The notes beneath the pieces were generated by a model. The model saw nothing but the letters and a program-made list of their open reading frames with translations, was not told the origin of the DNA and made no database searches. Below, one piece after another: positions 46,771 to 57,687 of a stretch of DNA of 64,000 nt; within the stretch, counting starts at the first letter, position 1, and every line of letters starts with the position of its first letter. This DNA comes from Ustilaginoidea virens (lineage: Eukaryota > Ascomycota > Sordariomycetes > Hypocreales > Clavicipitaceae). A program made the translations under genes and the position numbers. The DNA lies in assembly GCF_000687475.1 (NCBI RefSeq), contig NC_057320.1, positions 2,914,001 through 2,978,000 of the forward strand. The letters run 5' to 3'.

Positions 46771-49700
46771 GCGAGGAAGAGGATAAAGGAGAGGGGGGAC
46801 CTTTATAGTACCCTAGCAGTAATCGGCAATTTCTCTATAAGCTATCCTTTGAAGTAGATCCATACTATTTGCAAATTAGTAAAGCTGCATACCTATACTG
46901 CAAGCTATAGCGGGAGCCTTTTATTAAAGAGTAGGTAGATAAGGCAGGTATAGTTAACTATATTGAATACTGCTAATATATCTAATTAGAGGAGTAAAGC
47001 GATCCTACTATAGTGCCAGGTCGTGCGAATAATCTCTATTAGTATACTTAATACTATATCGGTTAACCGGTTTGCCTTATTACCTATTTAAAGATCTAGA
47101 AGGAGGTTGCCCTCCTTAAGGGCGGCGGTAAGCCGCCTTACGATTATAGCTTTTATAACCTTCCCTATTAGGTTAAGTAATAATATTAGTCTCTATCCTC
47201 CTGCTTTAAGTATTCCTTAGGCCTTTTCCTAGGCTTCTATAGTATTACTACTTTAGCCTCCCGGAATTAGGCTAGATAGTACCTAATACGGTATATTTCG
47301 TTAAGGAGGTGTATTAGGGTTTAAACGAGTGGAAGGCTATATACTTTAAAGAATCTTACTAAAAGCCTATCGGGGCCTAGTGCTTTCTAGCCTGCTATAT
47401 TATATAATATAGTATATACCTCTTTATATATAAAGGAGTCTATAGAGGGGAATATAACGGTAGTAAGCTAAAAGAACATTAGGTCGGGGATATTATTATA
47501 AATAGCCTAGGAGGTAGGGAAGAACTATTAGGTAAATACTTATGCCTTTTCTTCGTGCGTTATTACCTTTAGGCCTAGACCGCTTTATTCTAGTGGGGGG
47601 ATCTCTCTTAATTTAGGCGGGAGGCTACTATATAAGCGGGCCTATTTCTCTAAAGATTATAGGTTGGCATTTTATGCGGTTACTTTATTAAGGGCCTCTC
47701 GCTATAACCGGCGCTATTCCTTTTAGATAATATGGGATTAGGTCGCTCCTACTTTTTAGGTGGCACTAAGGTTCTCTAAGGTATAATATACTACCTATTT
47801 TCAGTAGGCCTTTTTTACTGCTATTTAGGCCATTTTAGCATAAAAGTTCCACTAAGGCTCTATACTAGGAGCTTTAGGTGCCTTCTTTAGTGCCACTATA
47901 TCGGCAATACTCTAGAATTAGCCAGTAAGCTATTTAGCATATATATCTATCTCAATAAGGGAGTAGAGTAGGGCCCTAGTATAATAAGTAGTAAGTCGGT
48001 TTTTTATTTCGGCTTAAGTAAGGTATCGGTTGAGGGACTTTTAGCTATTCTTTAAGGGGGGGGCTTTTATATAATAGTTATTAGTCTTAATATATATAAG
48101 TTAGGGGATATAGTTAGACCTAATAAGGTTAGTATTTTTAAGATATTCGACTATAATATCTAGTATAACCTATATATAGTCGATAGTACTACTTTTCTTT
48201 CCTAGGGCCCTCTTTATTATCTCGCTATAAGGAGTAATTAGCCTAAGCCATTACTATATCGTAAGTTCAAAAAGAGTATTAATATTAAGTAAAGTCTAGT
48301 CTAAGCTATCCTAAAGAGGGTGGTATATATTAAAGTCCCTAATAAAGGCACTATAGGGGCAGGGTAAGAGCTTAGCGAGTATAATAAGGGGGGTTATCTA
48401 ATTTAGCTTATAGCCTAAGGAATAGATAGAGTAGATATCGGTATATAATAGGGAAATCTTATATTAGTTGGTTCCTTTATTACTAGACTATATGCCGGGC
48501 CTATGCCGCTTATAGATATATATCGCTATTCTCCTGCTGTATACTGCTAATATATATCTTCCAAGGCTAGGGCTTAATAGGGTCCGTCCGGGCATAGTAG
48601 GTTTTTAGATCGCTATAATATTAGGCTCGTACTAATAATAGAATATTAGTCTTATAAGGGTAGTTTTCTTCTATATATTCTAGTAGAGGACTATTATTAT
48701 ATAGATAATCGCAAGGGGATTAGTAGCAGTAATATAATAGAGGTAGCTATAGGTTAGGCGTCTAGGGTAGGCACGGTCGTACTATAGTTTTATATAGGGG
48801 CGGCTTAGAGGAAGGCAGTAATACTACTATCGGCCTTAATATAGGGGGTCTTATTAATACTTCCGACCGGTCGGCTTTATTTCTAAGGGGAGGGCTTACG
48901 CAGGGAAGATCCGCTAGCTATACGGCGGTAGCCCCAGTCTGCGATTAAGATAGTATTAGCATCTAATGCTATATGCAAGGCGAAAAGCCTTAGTCTATCA
49001 CTATAGGAATTTCTAGCTTTTTCCTATTATTCGTTCGCTACTTTATAAAGGCGGGATTATGCTAGGTATAATCTATGATAGTTAAGGCAGGATTCGCATT
49101 AGTTCTATATAGTAGCTAAGCAACTTTAATTGCTATCCAGGTGGCATTTAGAGCTATACCGGCTATAGCGAGCTGCCGCTATACAGTATGCAGCGATATA
49201 GCCGAATTTAAAGCAATTATAGCACTAGCGAGGGTATATAGCATTATTATACGGTTCGGCTTTAAATATCTCTACTTAGTATATAATGCCGGCTTTATAA
49301 AGCTTATTTATAAGGTCGATAGAGTCTACCCCTATAATTAGGGGCGCCTATATTATAGTCCCCCTAGGGCAGCGAGGGGAGACCCTAGTAAAGCCCTCTC
49401 TATTAGCTTTAGTAAGATTCGACTAGATATCTTCTATTACAGTATTTACAGTATAATAGGTCGGGAAGCTTTTAATAATAATACTAAATAAGCATCAATT
49501 AGGTTCCATCTCCTAGCTAAAGGCAGGGCATACTTAGGTCGTATCTATAGTATACTTCGCTTTTTCTTCTTTAAAGGTAATAATTATATTGCTACTATAG
49601 AGCCTATAGGCCGCGACCGCTACTCCCTCGGTAGTAGCCCTATTGACTGTATTAACGATTTCGATTAGGGTATAATTTTAGAGGATTTCGCTTATAGTAT

Positions 49701-50410
49701 TTCCTTTAATAAAGACTTCGCAGTAGATACGGGGAGGTACCACAAGGGGAGCTAGACTGCGTTAGGGTAGTATAGCAGTTATAAGCCCTTATATAGCGAT
49801 AGATGCCTATATAGCAGGGGCTATAATAGGTTTTAGGAGATTCTATATAGCCTTATTAATTATAGTCTCGATCGTTTATATAAGGGTTCCGATAGGGGTG
49901 CAGATATTACCTAGGTCGGCCTTTTACTAGGCAGTCTCTGCTATAAAGTTTATAGCCTCTCGCACTCTTCCTAGTATTGCTAGGGGAATATAGTCCTAAA
50001 GCTCTTTTATAAAATCTATAATAATATCGGCTACTAGTCGCTTTTGCCCCTAGGCAGGTTCGGTCTCGGTCTAGTTATACTATATGCTATTCGCGATCGT
50101 AGTATTAGGGTTGTGGCGGCTGTATGCTATGCCGCCCCTATTCCCTCCGTCGATATCTATTACTTCATCCGTGCCTGCCGCGCCTACTCCCTGGACGCGA
50201 TGCGCCATAGGTGAGGGGGGTAAATAGACGAGAAAAAGCGATTAGAAATATCAGAATTGATTTTAGAGGCGATTCTATGCCGCTACCTAGGTGCGGGCGA
50301 AATCGCGAAAGTTTTTTTTTTTTTTCCTCTATTTCTACTATATTAGCCTGGAATTCTATTGCGGTATTTTTCTACGTATAGCTGTAGTTAAGTGCCTTCC
50401 TTACGGCTTA
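46771..50410 (-). mobile_element. Tad-like LINE, 5' part (ORF1, endonuclease, RT start)
   Basis: On the minus strand, from high to low coordinates: an ORF1 remnant starting near the ATG at 50208 with zinc-knuckle-like words (CYNCFKFGYIAAYC near 49190-49230, its His apparently changed to Tyr), an APE-type endonuclease remnant (RDFNIYHPL near 48320, normally GDFN..HP), and the N-terminal half of the reverse transcriptase (GPDRLLVRFF, RLISLLNLIGKVIKAII near 47120-47370). Stops are mainly TAG/TAA. It joins the piece left of 42595, from which it was separated by the gypsy insertion. Confidence 0.8.
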
Positions 50411-50421
50411 TAAATAGTTTA

Positions 50422-51029
50422 TATAACGATGTGGCCTAATTGGGCCCTAAGCGGGTGCCGCGCACATCGCCAGGTAAAAACCTACTCTTCTGCCTAACCG
50501 TTAGACCAGACAAAAGAGTACGTATTGTACCAAGTTACTTTGACTTGGTACAATTGACACCTATATCATACTAGCCGCGCGCACTTACTGTGAGCTTGTC
50601 TTTAGTAGTATAAGACGGGCGTAGCCTGAATCCTTGACATAGCTCCCCTCTCCGCAGGCCCTTTAAGCTCGTACGGCTGGCGCCGACCATATAATACCAC
50701 ATACCCCCCAGAGGCTAGTAGCACGTCCTCTGTAAGCCCAAATGAAGAGCCCGCGCATCGCATACAGGATTCGAACCTGTGACCTTAGGTAACTTGGTAC
50801 AAATGTAACGATGTGGCCCAATTGGGCCCTAAGCGGGTGCCGCGCATATCGCTAGGTAAAAACCTACTCTTCTATCTAACCGTTAGACTAGACAAAAGAG
50901 TACGTATTATACCAAGTTACTTTAACTTGGTACAATTGACACCTATATCACACTAGCCGCGCGCACTTACTGTGAGCTTGCCTTTTAGTATGAGACGGGC
51001 GTAGCCCGAATCCTTAACAGCTACTATCG
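50422..51029. mobile_element. Miniature element with direct terminal repeats (TRIM-like)
   Basis: Two direct repeats, 50422-50639 and 50804-51029 (about 220 bp, TGTAACGATGTGG... to ...GAATCCTTAACA), flank only 164 bp. TG...CA ends and a purine-rich stretch next to one repeat (read on the minus strand, 50655-50641, GCGGAGAGGGGAGCT) fit a miniature LTR element on the minus strand. A tRNA T-arm-like hairpin lies in the centre (50764-50780) and an A-box-like word (TGGTCTAACGG, minus strand) lies in each repeat. No coding capacity. I find no clear target duplication. Confidence 0.65.
50764..50780 (-). other. tRNA T-arm-like sequence (possible B box)
   Basis: The minus strand reads ACAGGTTCGAATCCTGT, a perfect 5-bp stem with a TTCGAAT loop, matching the RNA polymerase III B box. 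No complete cloverleaf can be drawn around it, so I do not call a tRNA gene. Confidence 0.55.
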
Positions 51030-51989
51030 AGCATGATATAAGACTTCAAAAGACCTAAATCATCTGGGTGAGTTCCTATAGAAAGGATAGATATTATAAA
51101 TACTTTATCTTCCTTTTCTTTCTCTATTAATCTATCTTCTTCTTTATTATTATCGTCGTTACTTTTGCCTTTACCTTTGCCTTTATATTTATCTTAGAAG
51201 GCTTTAAATGCATTTTATACCTCTTTAGATTCCTTTTTTATCTTTTTATATATAGCTTCCTAGCTTTTCTTACTAATCCTATCTTTTAAGTAGTTTAGAG
51301 CCATCGATAGAGTTAATATCTAACAATTCTTATAATAAAGCCCCTTTACCATATAGGGCTTGCCATAGTATTTACAGGTTTTTTTCTCTGCCGAAGATAA
51401 AGCCGAAGTATTACTAAAAATAGCTTGTAATAAAGGTTTAGTATTATTAGTTATAAATGCTATATAACTACTACTAACCTTCCCCTTCTCTTCTAGCTCT
51501 TATTTCTACTAAATATTTTTAATAGTCATTAGAAAATCGAGATATTTATTCTATTCCTATACCTTTACTATTCGATTAAGGATTTTATCCTTAAAGGTAG
51601 GATACTTTTAACGAAGAGCTTCTGCTAGCTATTTAGTAGGTATATTCCTATTGATAAGGATCGAGTCTATTCGTACTAATCGCTCATATAATATAGAGAT
51701 TTCGTTAAACTATTCCTCTATATTATATCTTCCGAGGTTATATCGTATAGCCTACTTGAATTTTTCTTCGAGGTATTCCCAGATAATAAGCTAAACCGAT
51801 TGTATACATTCTTATTAAAATCCTATAGTAGCCTACTAGGCTGCTAGCCTAATGCCCTGCTGGCTTAATGCCCTACTGGCCTACTGACCTTCTAGCCCTT
51901 ATACCGCCTCTTGGACTTATAGTAGTATTACCTTAGGCCTTTGCCTTTTACCTTAAGGATTTTCAGTGGATTATTTACTGTATATCTAT
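51030..51989 (-). mobile_element. Decayed copia gag-like remnant
   Basis: On the minus strand a Lys-rich, gag-like frame is readable in pieces, including a zinc-knuckle-like patch (CKYYGKPYMVKG) near 51340-51380 and a KGKGKS tail near 51160-51190. It lies outside the LTR that begins at 51990, so it belongs to another element. TAG/TAA stops are frequent. Confidence 0.45.
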
Positions 51990-52702
51990 TGCAAAATGGT
52001 GACTCAGAACACTATTAGAAAGTATACTAAGTACCGACAGTAGCGTATAAGGCGTTGCAGAATAAAACAAAGAGCTGGTTAAAGATTTAAAGCGCATAAG
52101 AGGTTGACCAGAGCAAAGATGTCAGGGAAATCTGATTCTAATTGTTGGTAACTATTCTAGCTAGAAAGAGGGAATTTTGGGCATATTTCTACTATCTTGA
52201 AAAAGTGGTTGAAAATAATGAAAAACTGTAAAAATAGCGAAAAACCCGACGAAAAGTCGGTCTGCCCAACCGTGCCCAATCTATGCCCAATATCCTACCC
52301 AGTGCATACCCAACCAAGCCCAATGGCTTATAGCGGTGTGCCGGATGCCCTATAATAGCCTGCCGTACGGGCCGGAAGCCCTATATCGGTCTGCTGTAAA
52401 TGACCGGTGTAGCGGGTGACTGTATGTAGAAGGCCGAAAGTGCTGGTTTGCCTATTTGGTAATCCCATAGAAATACGCCGCCTGTTATGGGCCCTGTGGC
52501 CCGCTGTAACCGGCCGCTATGGCCGGCTGTGGGGCGCTGTGCCGGTGCCGTGACCGGCGCTATGGCCCACTATAATCGGCGTTGTAGGGCGCTGTGCCCC
52601 ACCATAGCGCCTAGTATAGCCACCGCGATATCTCAACGTAGAGACATTGTACGGTAGCGAGACTAGTACCAAAATATAGCTAAAAAGGCGCTGATTTCAA
52701 CA
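51990..52702 (-). repeat. 3' LTR of the reverse copia element
   Basis: 713 bp, inverted relative to the LTRs at 56679 and 63475, with many C/T and G/A differences. TG...CA ends. Confidence 0.88.
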
Positions 52703-53448
52703 CCCCCTCTGATTAGCAATATGGCTAATCCTAGCGTTAGAATAAAAGAAAGAAACCCTATAAAAAATCAGAAAAAAAAAGATGATGATGCTATAGGGAT
52801 TGCAGCCCTAATAGCTGCCGAAATATGGGGAATTTCGGGCTTGGAAGTGGTTTGGTAAGTCTATCTGTAGGCATATCTATTATAGGTAAATAAGATATTT
52901 TTACTAGGCTACCGTAGGCCTTCTCACATATATACCGGAATTTAAGCAAGGTATGCTTAGTGCGGGCATACTGATTTGGGTCATTTGCATTAGAAATAGA
53001 CCCTTAGTTATCGCAGTATAGTGGTATCGGGCGTTAAATATCGACTTAGATTTCTTTAAATAAATTAGATATCCACTCTACTTTGCGAATCGCCTTAAGT
53101 ATTATATTAGACTCGGCTTTAAGCGTTAATAAAACTATAATCGAAGATCATTTTAACCTCTAGCTAATAGGCCTACCATTCAAAGTAGTAAGATAACCAC
53201 TAATAGACTTCGAAATTAGCCGGCACCTAGCAAAATCGCTATTAGAAAATGCAGCTAATACTATAGTAGCTTTAGCGGCTCGGTAATAAATGGCTGTATT
53301 TGCCGTACCAGCTAAGTAGCGAAAAGCGCCCTTAGCAGCATTAAGCTATATAGTGGAAGCCTATTATATATATTGTGATAGGGATTGCGTTAAAAAGGCA
53401 AGATCAGGTCTTAATATTATCATTAACTATATCGCTGTTCCTATTAGC
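51990..53448 (-). mobile_element. Reverse copia element: 3' LTR and RNase H end, split by gypsy
   Basis: 51990-52702 is an inverted copy of the LTR at 56679-57402. Beyond it, on the minus strand, the purine tract and the end of RT/RNase H follow (LTKPL-, HARTKHTLLKFRYIREKA- and DFARCRLTSKSTSGYL-like words), up to 53448 where a forward gypsy LTR starts abruptly. The matching remainder would lie beyond the window. Confidence 0.85.
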
Positions 53449-53730
53449 TGTCACGGGCTCGGGCTACGCCCGCGCCACAATGTGGCTAGGACTCGGGCTG
53501 CGCCCGCGATTAGCCTAAGGAGTATCGGCACGGGGTCACGAGGGCTCGCTAAAGACTCAGCCCATACTACATACAGGCATAAATAGACTACTCAGAGGCC
53601 CCTATTCGGGTCCTCTTCCTTTCCTCCTTAGTCTATTTAATATATTTATTTGACGCCTATTCGCAGTAGCCCTAGGGCCAGTCCTTTATATTTAAATAGA
53701 CTCTCTTAGCCTTGCTATTATAACCTCACA
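53449..53730 (+). repeat. 5' LTR of the forward gypsy element
   Basis: 282 bp, TGTCACGGGC... to ...AACCTCACA, same family as 46478-46770. Confidence 0.88.
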
Positions 53731-56678
53731 TTATAGAGCCGATAATACAGGCTATATAAGATATCGAGATAAGTATACCTGGAGAAATAGGTATAGATAA
53801 CCCGAGACTATAACGCTCCCGATGTAATATATATACCCGAGTGGAGCAGCTCGCATCGGGTTATAATAGATAAAAGCGCAGATGCAGACTAATACGTAAT
53901 ACCTTACTGCTGTTGCCGCCTTGCTATAGACCCTCTTTGCGAACCAGTTAAATAGCTCCTAAAATGCCACTTAACTAGCCCCAGTCGTATAATAGAATAC
54001 CCCCCTCCCTACGGCTTAAGATACCCAGCTAAAACGTAAGCCGATCCCGATAAGGGACCCTTTTAATAGCAAAAAGGCTATATTTATAGCCTAATAGACC
54101 TTTATATAATATAAGCTTGAGGTCGATAAGGAATTTATTAGGGATAAGAAGACTTAATAGATATTTATCTTCTAGAACCTTTTATCTACAGTCTAATTAT
54201 AGGTCGCGGCCTTTTTCGAGAATGGTATAGCTTGCGATTATAATATAATAAAGTTCTTCGAATACCTCTAATATCTCTTTAAGGATTTATACTAATAGGA
54301 TCGCGCTATTACTAAGCTTAAGTACTCCTTATGCTAAAGCCTTAAGGAACCTTTTGCCGCCTTCTTTATGCGATTTAAGGAAAAACTTATACTTACTGGC
54401 AGTCTCGGTTAGCCTAAAGAAGTTAAGCTTAAATACCTCCGATCGGTGCTTAATGCTTATATAGCTAATAAGATCATTAGCCTTAGGGTCTCCCGTTATA
54501 ACTATTATTTGGCGGTAAACTATTACCGATAAATTGCTATCGATATTAAGATTAGCTTAACTATTAATTACTATACGGGTTCGATTTATTCCCGACTAAT
54601 ATATACCCGGGATTCTAAAGGCGATATATAAATATCGGGTATTAATAAGCTAAATTTAAAGGGTAATTAGTATGCACCTAAGGCGATATAGGTCTCTAAA
54701 GAATAGCATAAAGATCGTAGGAAGAAAGGTCTTTATCTTTAGTATAGCTCTCCTAATTATTAGATGTTTATATACTACCTATTGCCGGCAATCCGACTTA
54801 ATATAGCTAAAGTAGCCTCGCTTAATTTATAAATCGTAGAGGTCGAAAGTAGTAATAAAAATTAGGAAAAAAAATAGCCTTTAAACCTAGTCTTATTAGA
54901 GGGCTTAAGATGCGCATATAGACCCTAGCCTAATTATAGAAGGAATTAGAGGAGATTATAAAACGAATAGATAAATACCCCTTTTTAGTACCGATCTTAT
55001 ATAAATCCTATACCTTTATTAATACCTTAATCGACTTAGGATATAACTACTATAGTGCTATAAGCGAAAAGATAGTATAACGGTTAGGCCTCTAACCTAT
55101 CTGCCTACTATAATATAAGGAAATCGGAACGGTAGTAGATATTTAGAGCCGTTTAGGAGAACGTAAGGTAATGCATTCCTCTATTACCTATATCGTCTGT
55201 ATAGCGATCGATATCAATAGATAGCTATCTATAGTTATACTTTATATTATCCTAGGCCTTACCTATGATATTATCTTTAGGATGCCTTAGATAGAGCACT
55301 ATAATATTATACTATAGGCGAAGCAATACTAATTAAAGATTGGTTTAGTAAATAGCCTTATCGTTAAGGAATCGATAAAAAAGCGATAGGGTCTAATTAT
55401 AGTAAATATTTTTAGCTTAGTCTTCTATAGTATATTAAAGTAGGCGAAATACTCTAGGGACCAGTCGACTTCCTTTATTGCGATAAGCTTATAGGAGATA
55501 ATATATATCCTCTATATTATACTACCACCTTATTAAGACTTTGCCCTACGATTGTAGGAGCTATAGGTACTCCTAATAGAATTATAGGAATTTACCGACC
55601 TCTTTAATAAAGAGAAGGCTTTTAGTCTCCCTTTATACTAGGGTATATTAGACTATTATATCTAGCTTAAAAAGACTGCAGATGGGAGCCAGCTAGACTT
55701 ACCTTAGGGCCTATTATATAATATATTATAAGACTAGTTACTTAAGGTTTAAAGATAAGTAATTAACCTAATAGATAAAGGATGGATCTATATAAGCTCC
55801 TTATCGGTAGCGGCATTAGTCCTACTAGCTAGAAAAGGGAATAATAAGTAGCGTTTTTATATCGATTATTAGGCCCTTAATAAGGTTATAGTCTAAGACT
55901 GATATCCCTTCCCTTTAATTAAAAAGACCTTATAATCCTTATCCTAGGCAAAATAGTTTACTAAGGTTAATATATATATAGCATTCTATAAGATATATAT
56001 TGCAGAGGGCGATAAACACTTAACTATATTCTGCATACGATTCGGACTATTTAAATAGCTTATTATGCTATTTAGCCTAATTAGGGCCTTTATAACCTTC
56101 TAAAGATATATTAATAGGGCCTTAGGGAATATACTAAGAGACTTTATAATTACCTACCTTAATAATATCTTAATCTATACTAGGGGAATAAAAGCAGACT
56201 ATATAGGGCGTATTAAGGAAGTCCTTCGACGACTACAAAAGGCCGGCTTAAATTTAAATCTTAATAAATATAACTTCGTAGTAAAGGAGGTCTAATACCT
56301 AGGATATATTGTAACGGCTAGAAAGGAAATCTATTTAAACCCTAAAAAGATTAAGGCTATTTAGAACTAGAAAGTACCTACGAAATTAAAAGGCGTTTAT
56401 AGTTTCCTTAGTTTTACTAATTTCTATTATAACTTTATCTTAGACTTCTCCTGCCTTATTAACCTTTTAATTAGATTAATAAAGAAAAAGGTCCTATTCT
56501 AATAGCTAGACGAAGAAAAGGCGGTATTCTAAATACTTAAATAGTATTTTATATTATCTCTAGTTCTCGCCTAATAGGACCCTAATAAAGAGATAGTCTT
56601 TAAGGTAGATAGTTTTAATATAGCCTTCGGCGGCTATCTATTATAAATTAGGGAGGATAGTATATTCTACTTTATTAT
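53449..56678 (+). mobile_element. Forward gypsy element, 5' LTR to RNase H, split by copia
   Basis: The 5' LTR 53449-53730 matches the LTRs of the chimeric gypsy. Then come a gag remnant (54050-54550), a protease-like part (about 54950-55330), RT from about 55850 ([12 protein letters not shown] word; catalytic box reads YLNN near 56154-56165 instead of YLDD) and RNase H start (VFKVDSFNIAFGGYLL). The frame is full of TAG/TAA. It is cut at 56678 by the forward copia LTR, so the 3' half lies outside the window. Unlike the chimeric copy it keeps normal pol sequence after the catalytic box. Confidence 0.85.
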
Positions 56679-57402
56679 TGTTGAAATCAGCGCCTTTTTA
56701 GCTGTATTTTGGTACTGGTCTCACCACCATACGACGTTTCTGCGTTGAGATATCGCGGTGGCTATACCAGGCGCTATGGTGGGGCACAGCGCCCCACAAC
56801 GCCGATTACAGTGGGCCACAGCGCCGGTCACAGCACCGGCACAGCGCCCCACAGCCGGCCACAGCGGCCGGTCACAGCGGGCCACAGGGCCCACAACAGG
56901 CGGCGCATTTCTACGGGATTACCAAATAGGCAAACCTTGCTAATACCAGCACTTTCGGCCTTCTACATACAGTCACCCGCTACACCGGTCATTTACGGCA
57001 GACCGATATAGGGCTTCCGGCCCGTACGGCAGGCTGTTATAGGGCATCCGGCACACCGCTATAAGCCACTGGGCTTGGTTGGGTATGCACTGGGTAGGAT
57101 ATTGGGCACAGACTGGGCACGGTTGGGCAGACCGACTTTTCGTCGGGTTTTTCGCTATTTTTGCGGTTTTTCATTATTTTCAACCACTTTTTCAAGATGG
57201 TAGAAATATGCCCAAAATTCCCTCTTTCTAGCTAGAATAGTCACCAACAATTAGAATCAGATTTCCCTAACATCTTTACTCTGGTCAAACCCCGTGTGTG
57301 CGTTTTTAATCTTTAACCAGCTTGTTTTATTCTGCAACGCCTTATACACTACTGTCGGTACTTAGTATACTTTCCAACAGTGTTCTAAGTAACCATTTTG
57401 CA
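56679..57402 (+). repeat. 5' LTR of the forward copia element
   Basis: It contains a GC-rich patch (about 56755-56912) with many overlapping CACAGCGCC/GGCCACAGCGG repeats able to form hairpins. Open frames predicted inside it are repeat translations. Confidence 0.92.
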
Positions 57403-57405
57403 ATA

Positions 57406-57419
57406 GGTTATGAGCCCAG
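57406..57419 (+). promoter_or_regulatory. Primer-binding site complementary to the initiator tRNA-Met anticodon arm
   Basis: GGTTATGAGCCCAG lies 4 nt after the 5' LTR. Its complement CTGGGCTCATAACC is the anticodon stem-loop of eukaryotic initiator tRNA-Met (CAU anticodon). Priming by an internal tRNA half is known for Drosophila copia and relatives. Confidence 0.8.
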
Positions 57420-57687
57420 TGTCTCAAGGCTTCCAGCTTAAGACTTTTTTTTTACGCTAACTTAGGATTTTAACGCATTTGGCAGCTAACCTTCCAGAAA
57501 TCTACTAATAAGGGACTGATTATCCCAGATTTAGGAACCTAGCTACTACACCAAGCTGTAATACATCCTTGCAATAGGATTTTCTAAGGTTATTCCTTAA
57601 TGCAGCTTTCTTCTAGTTTTATTTAGATTTTCAGTCTTAATTTTCTTTGCATTTTTAAGACTTTCCGGCACCTTTTCTCTTCCTATA

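Noticed and set aside
50755..50900. Functional tRNA gene on the minus strand
   Set aside because: A T-arm and a separate A-box-like word exist but are about 100 bp apart, and no cloverleaf with acceptor and anticodon stems can be drawn.
56709..57011. 100-codon ORF (and its copy at 63505-63768)
   Set aside because: It lies in the copia LTR and translates GC-rich repeats into His/Arg/Pro-rich sequence without a domain.
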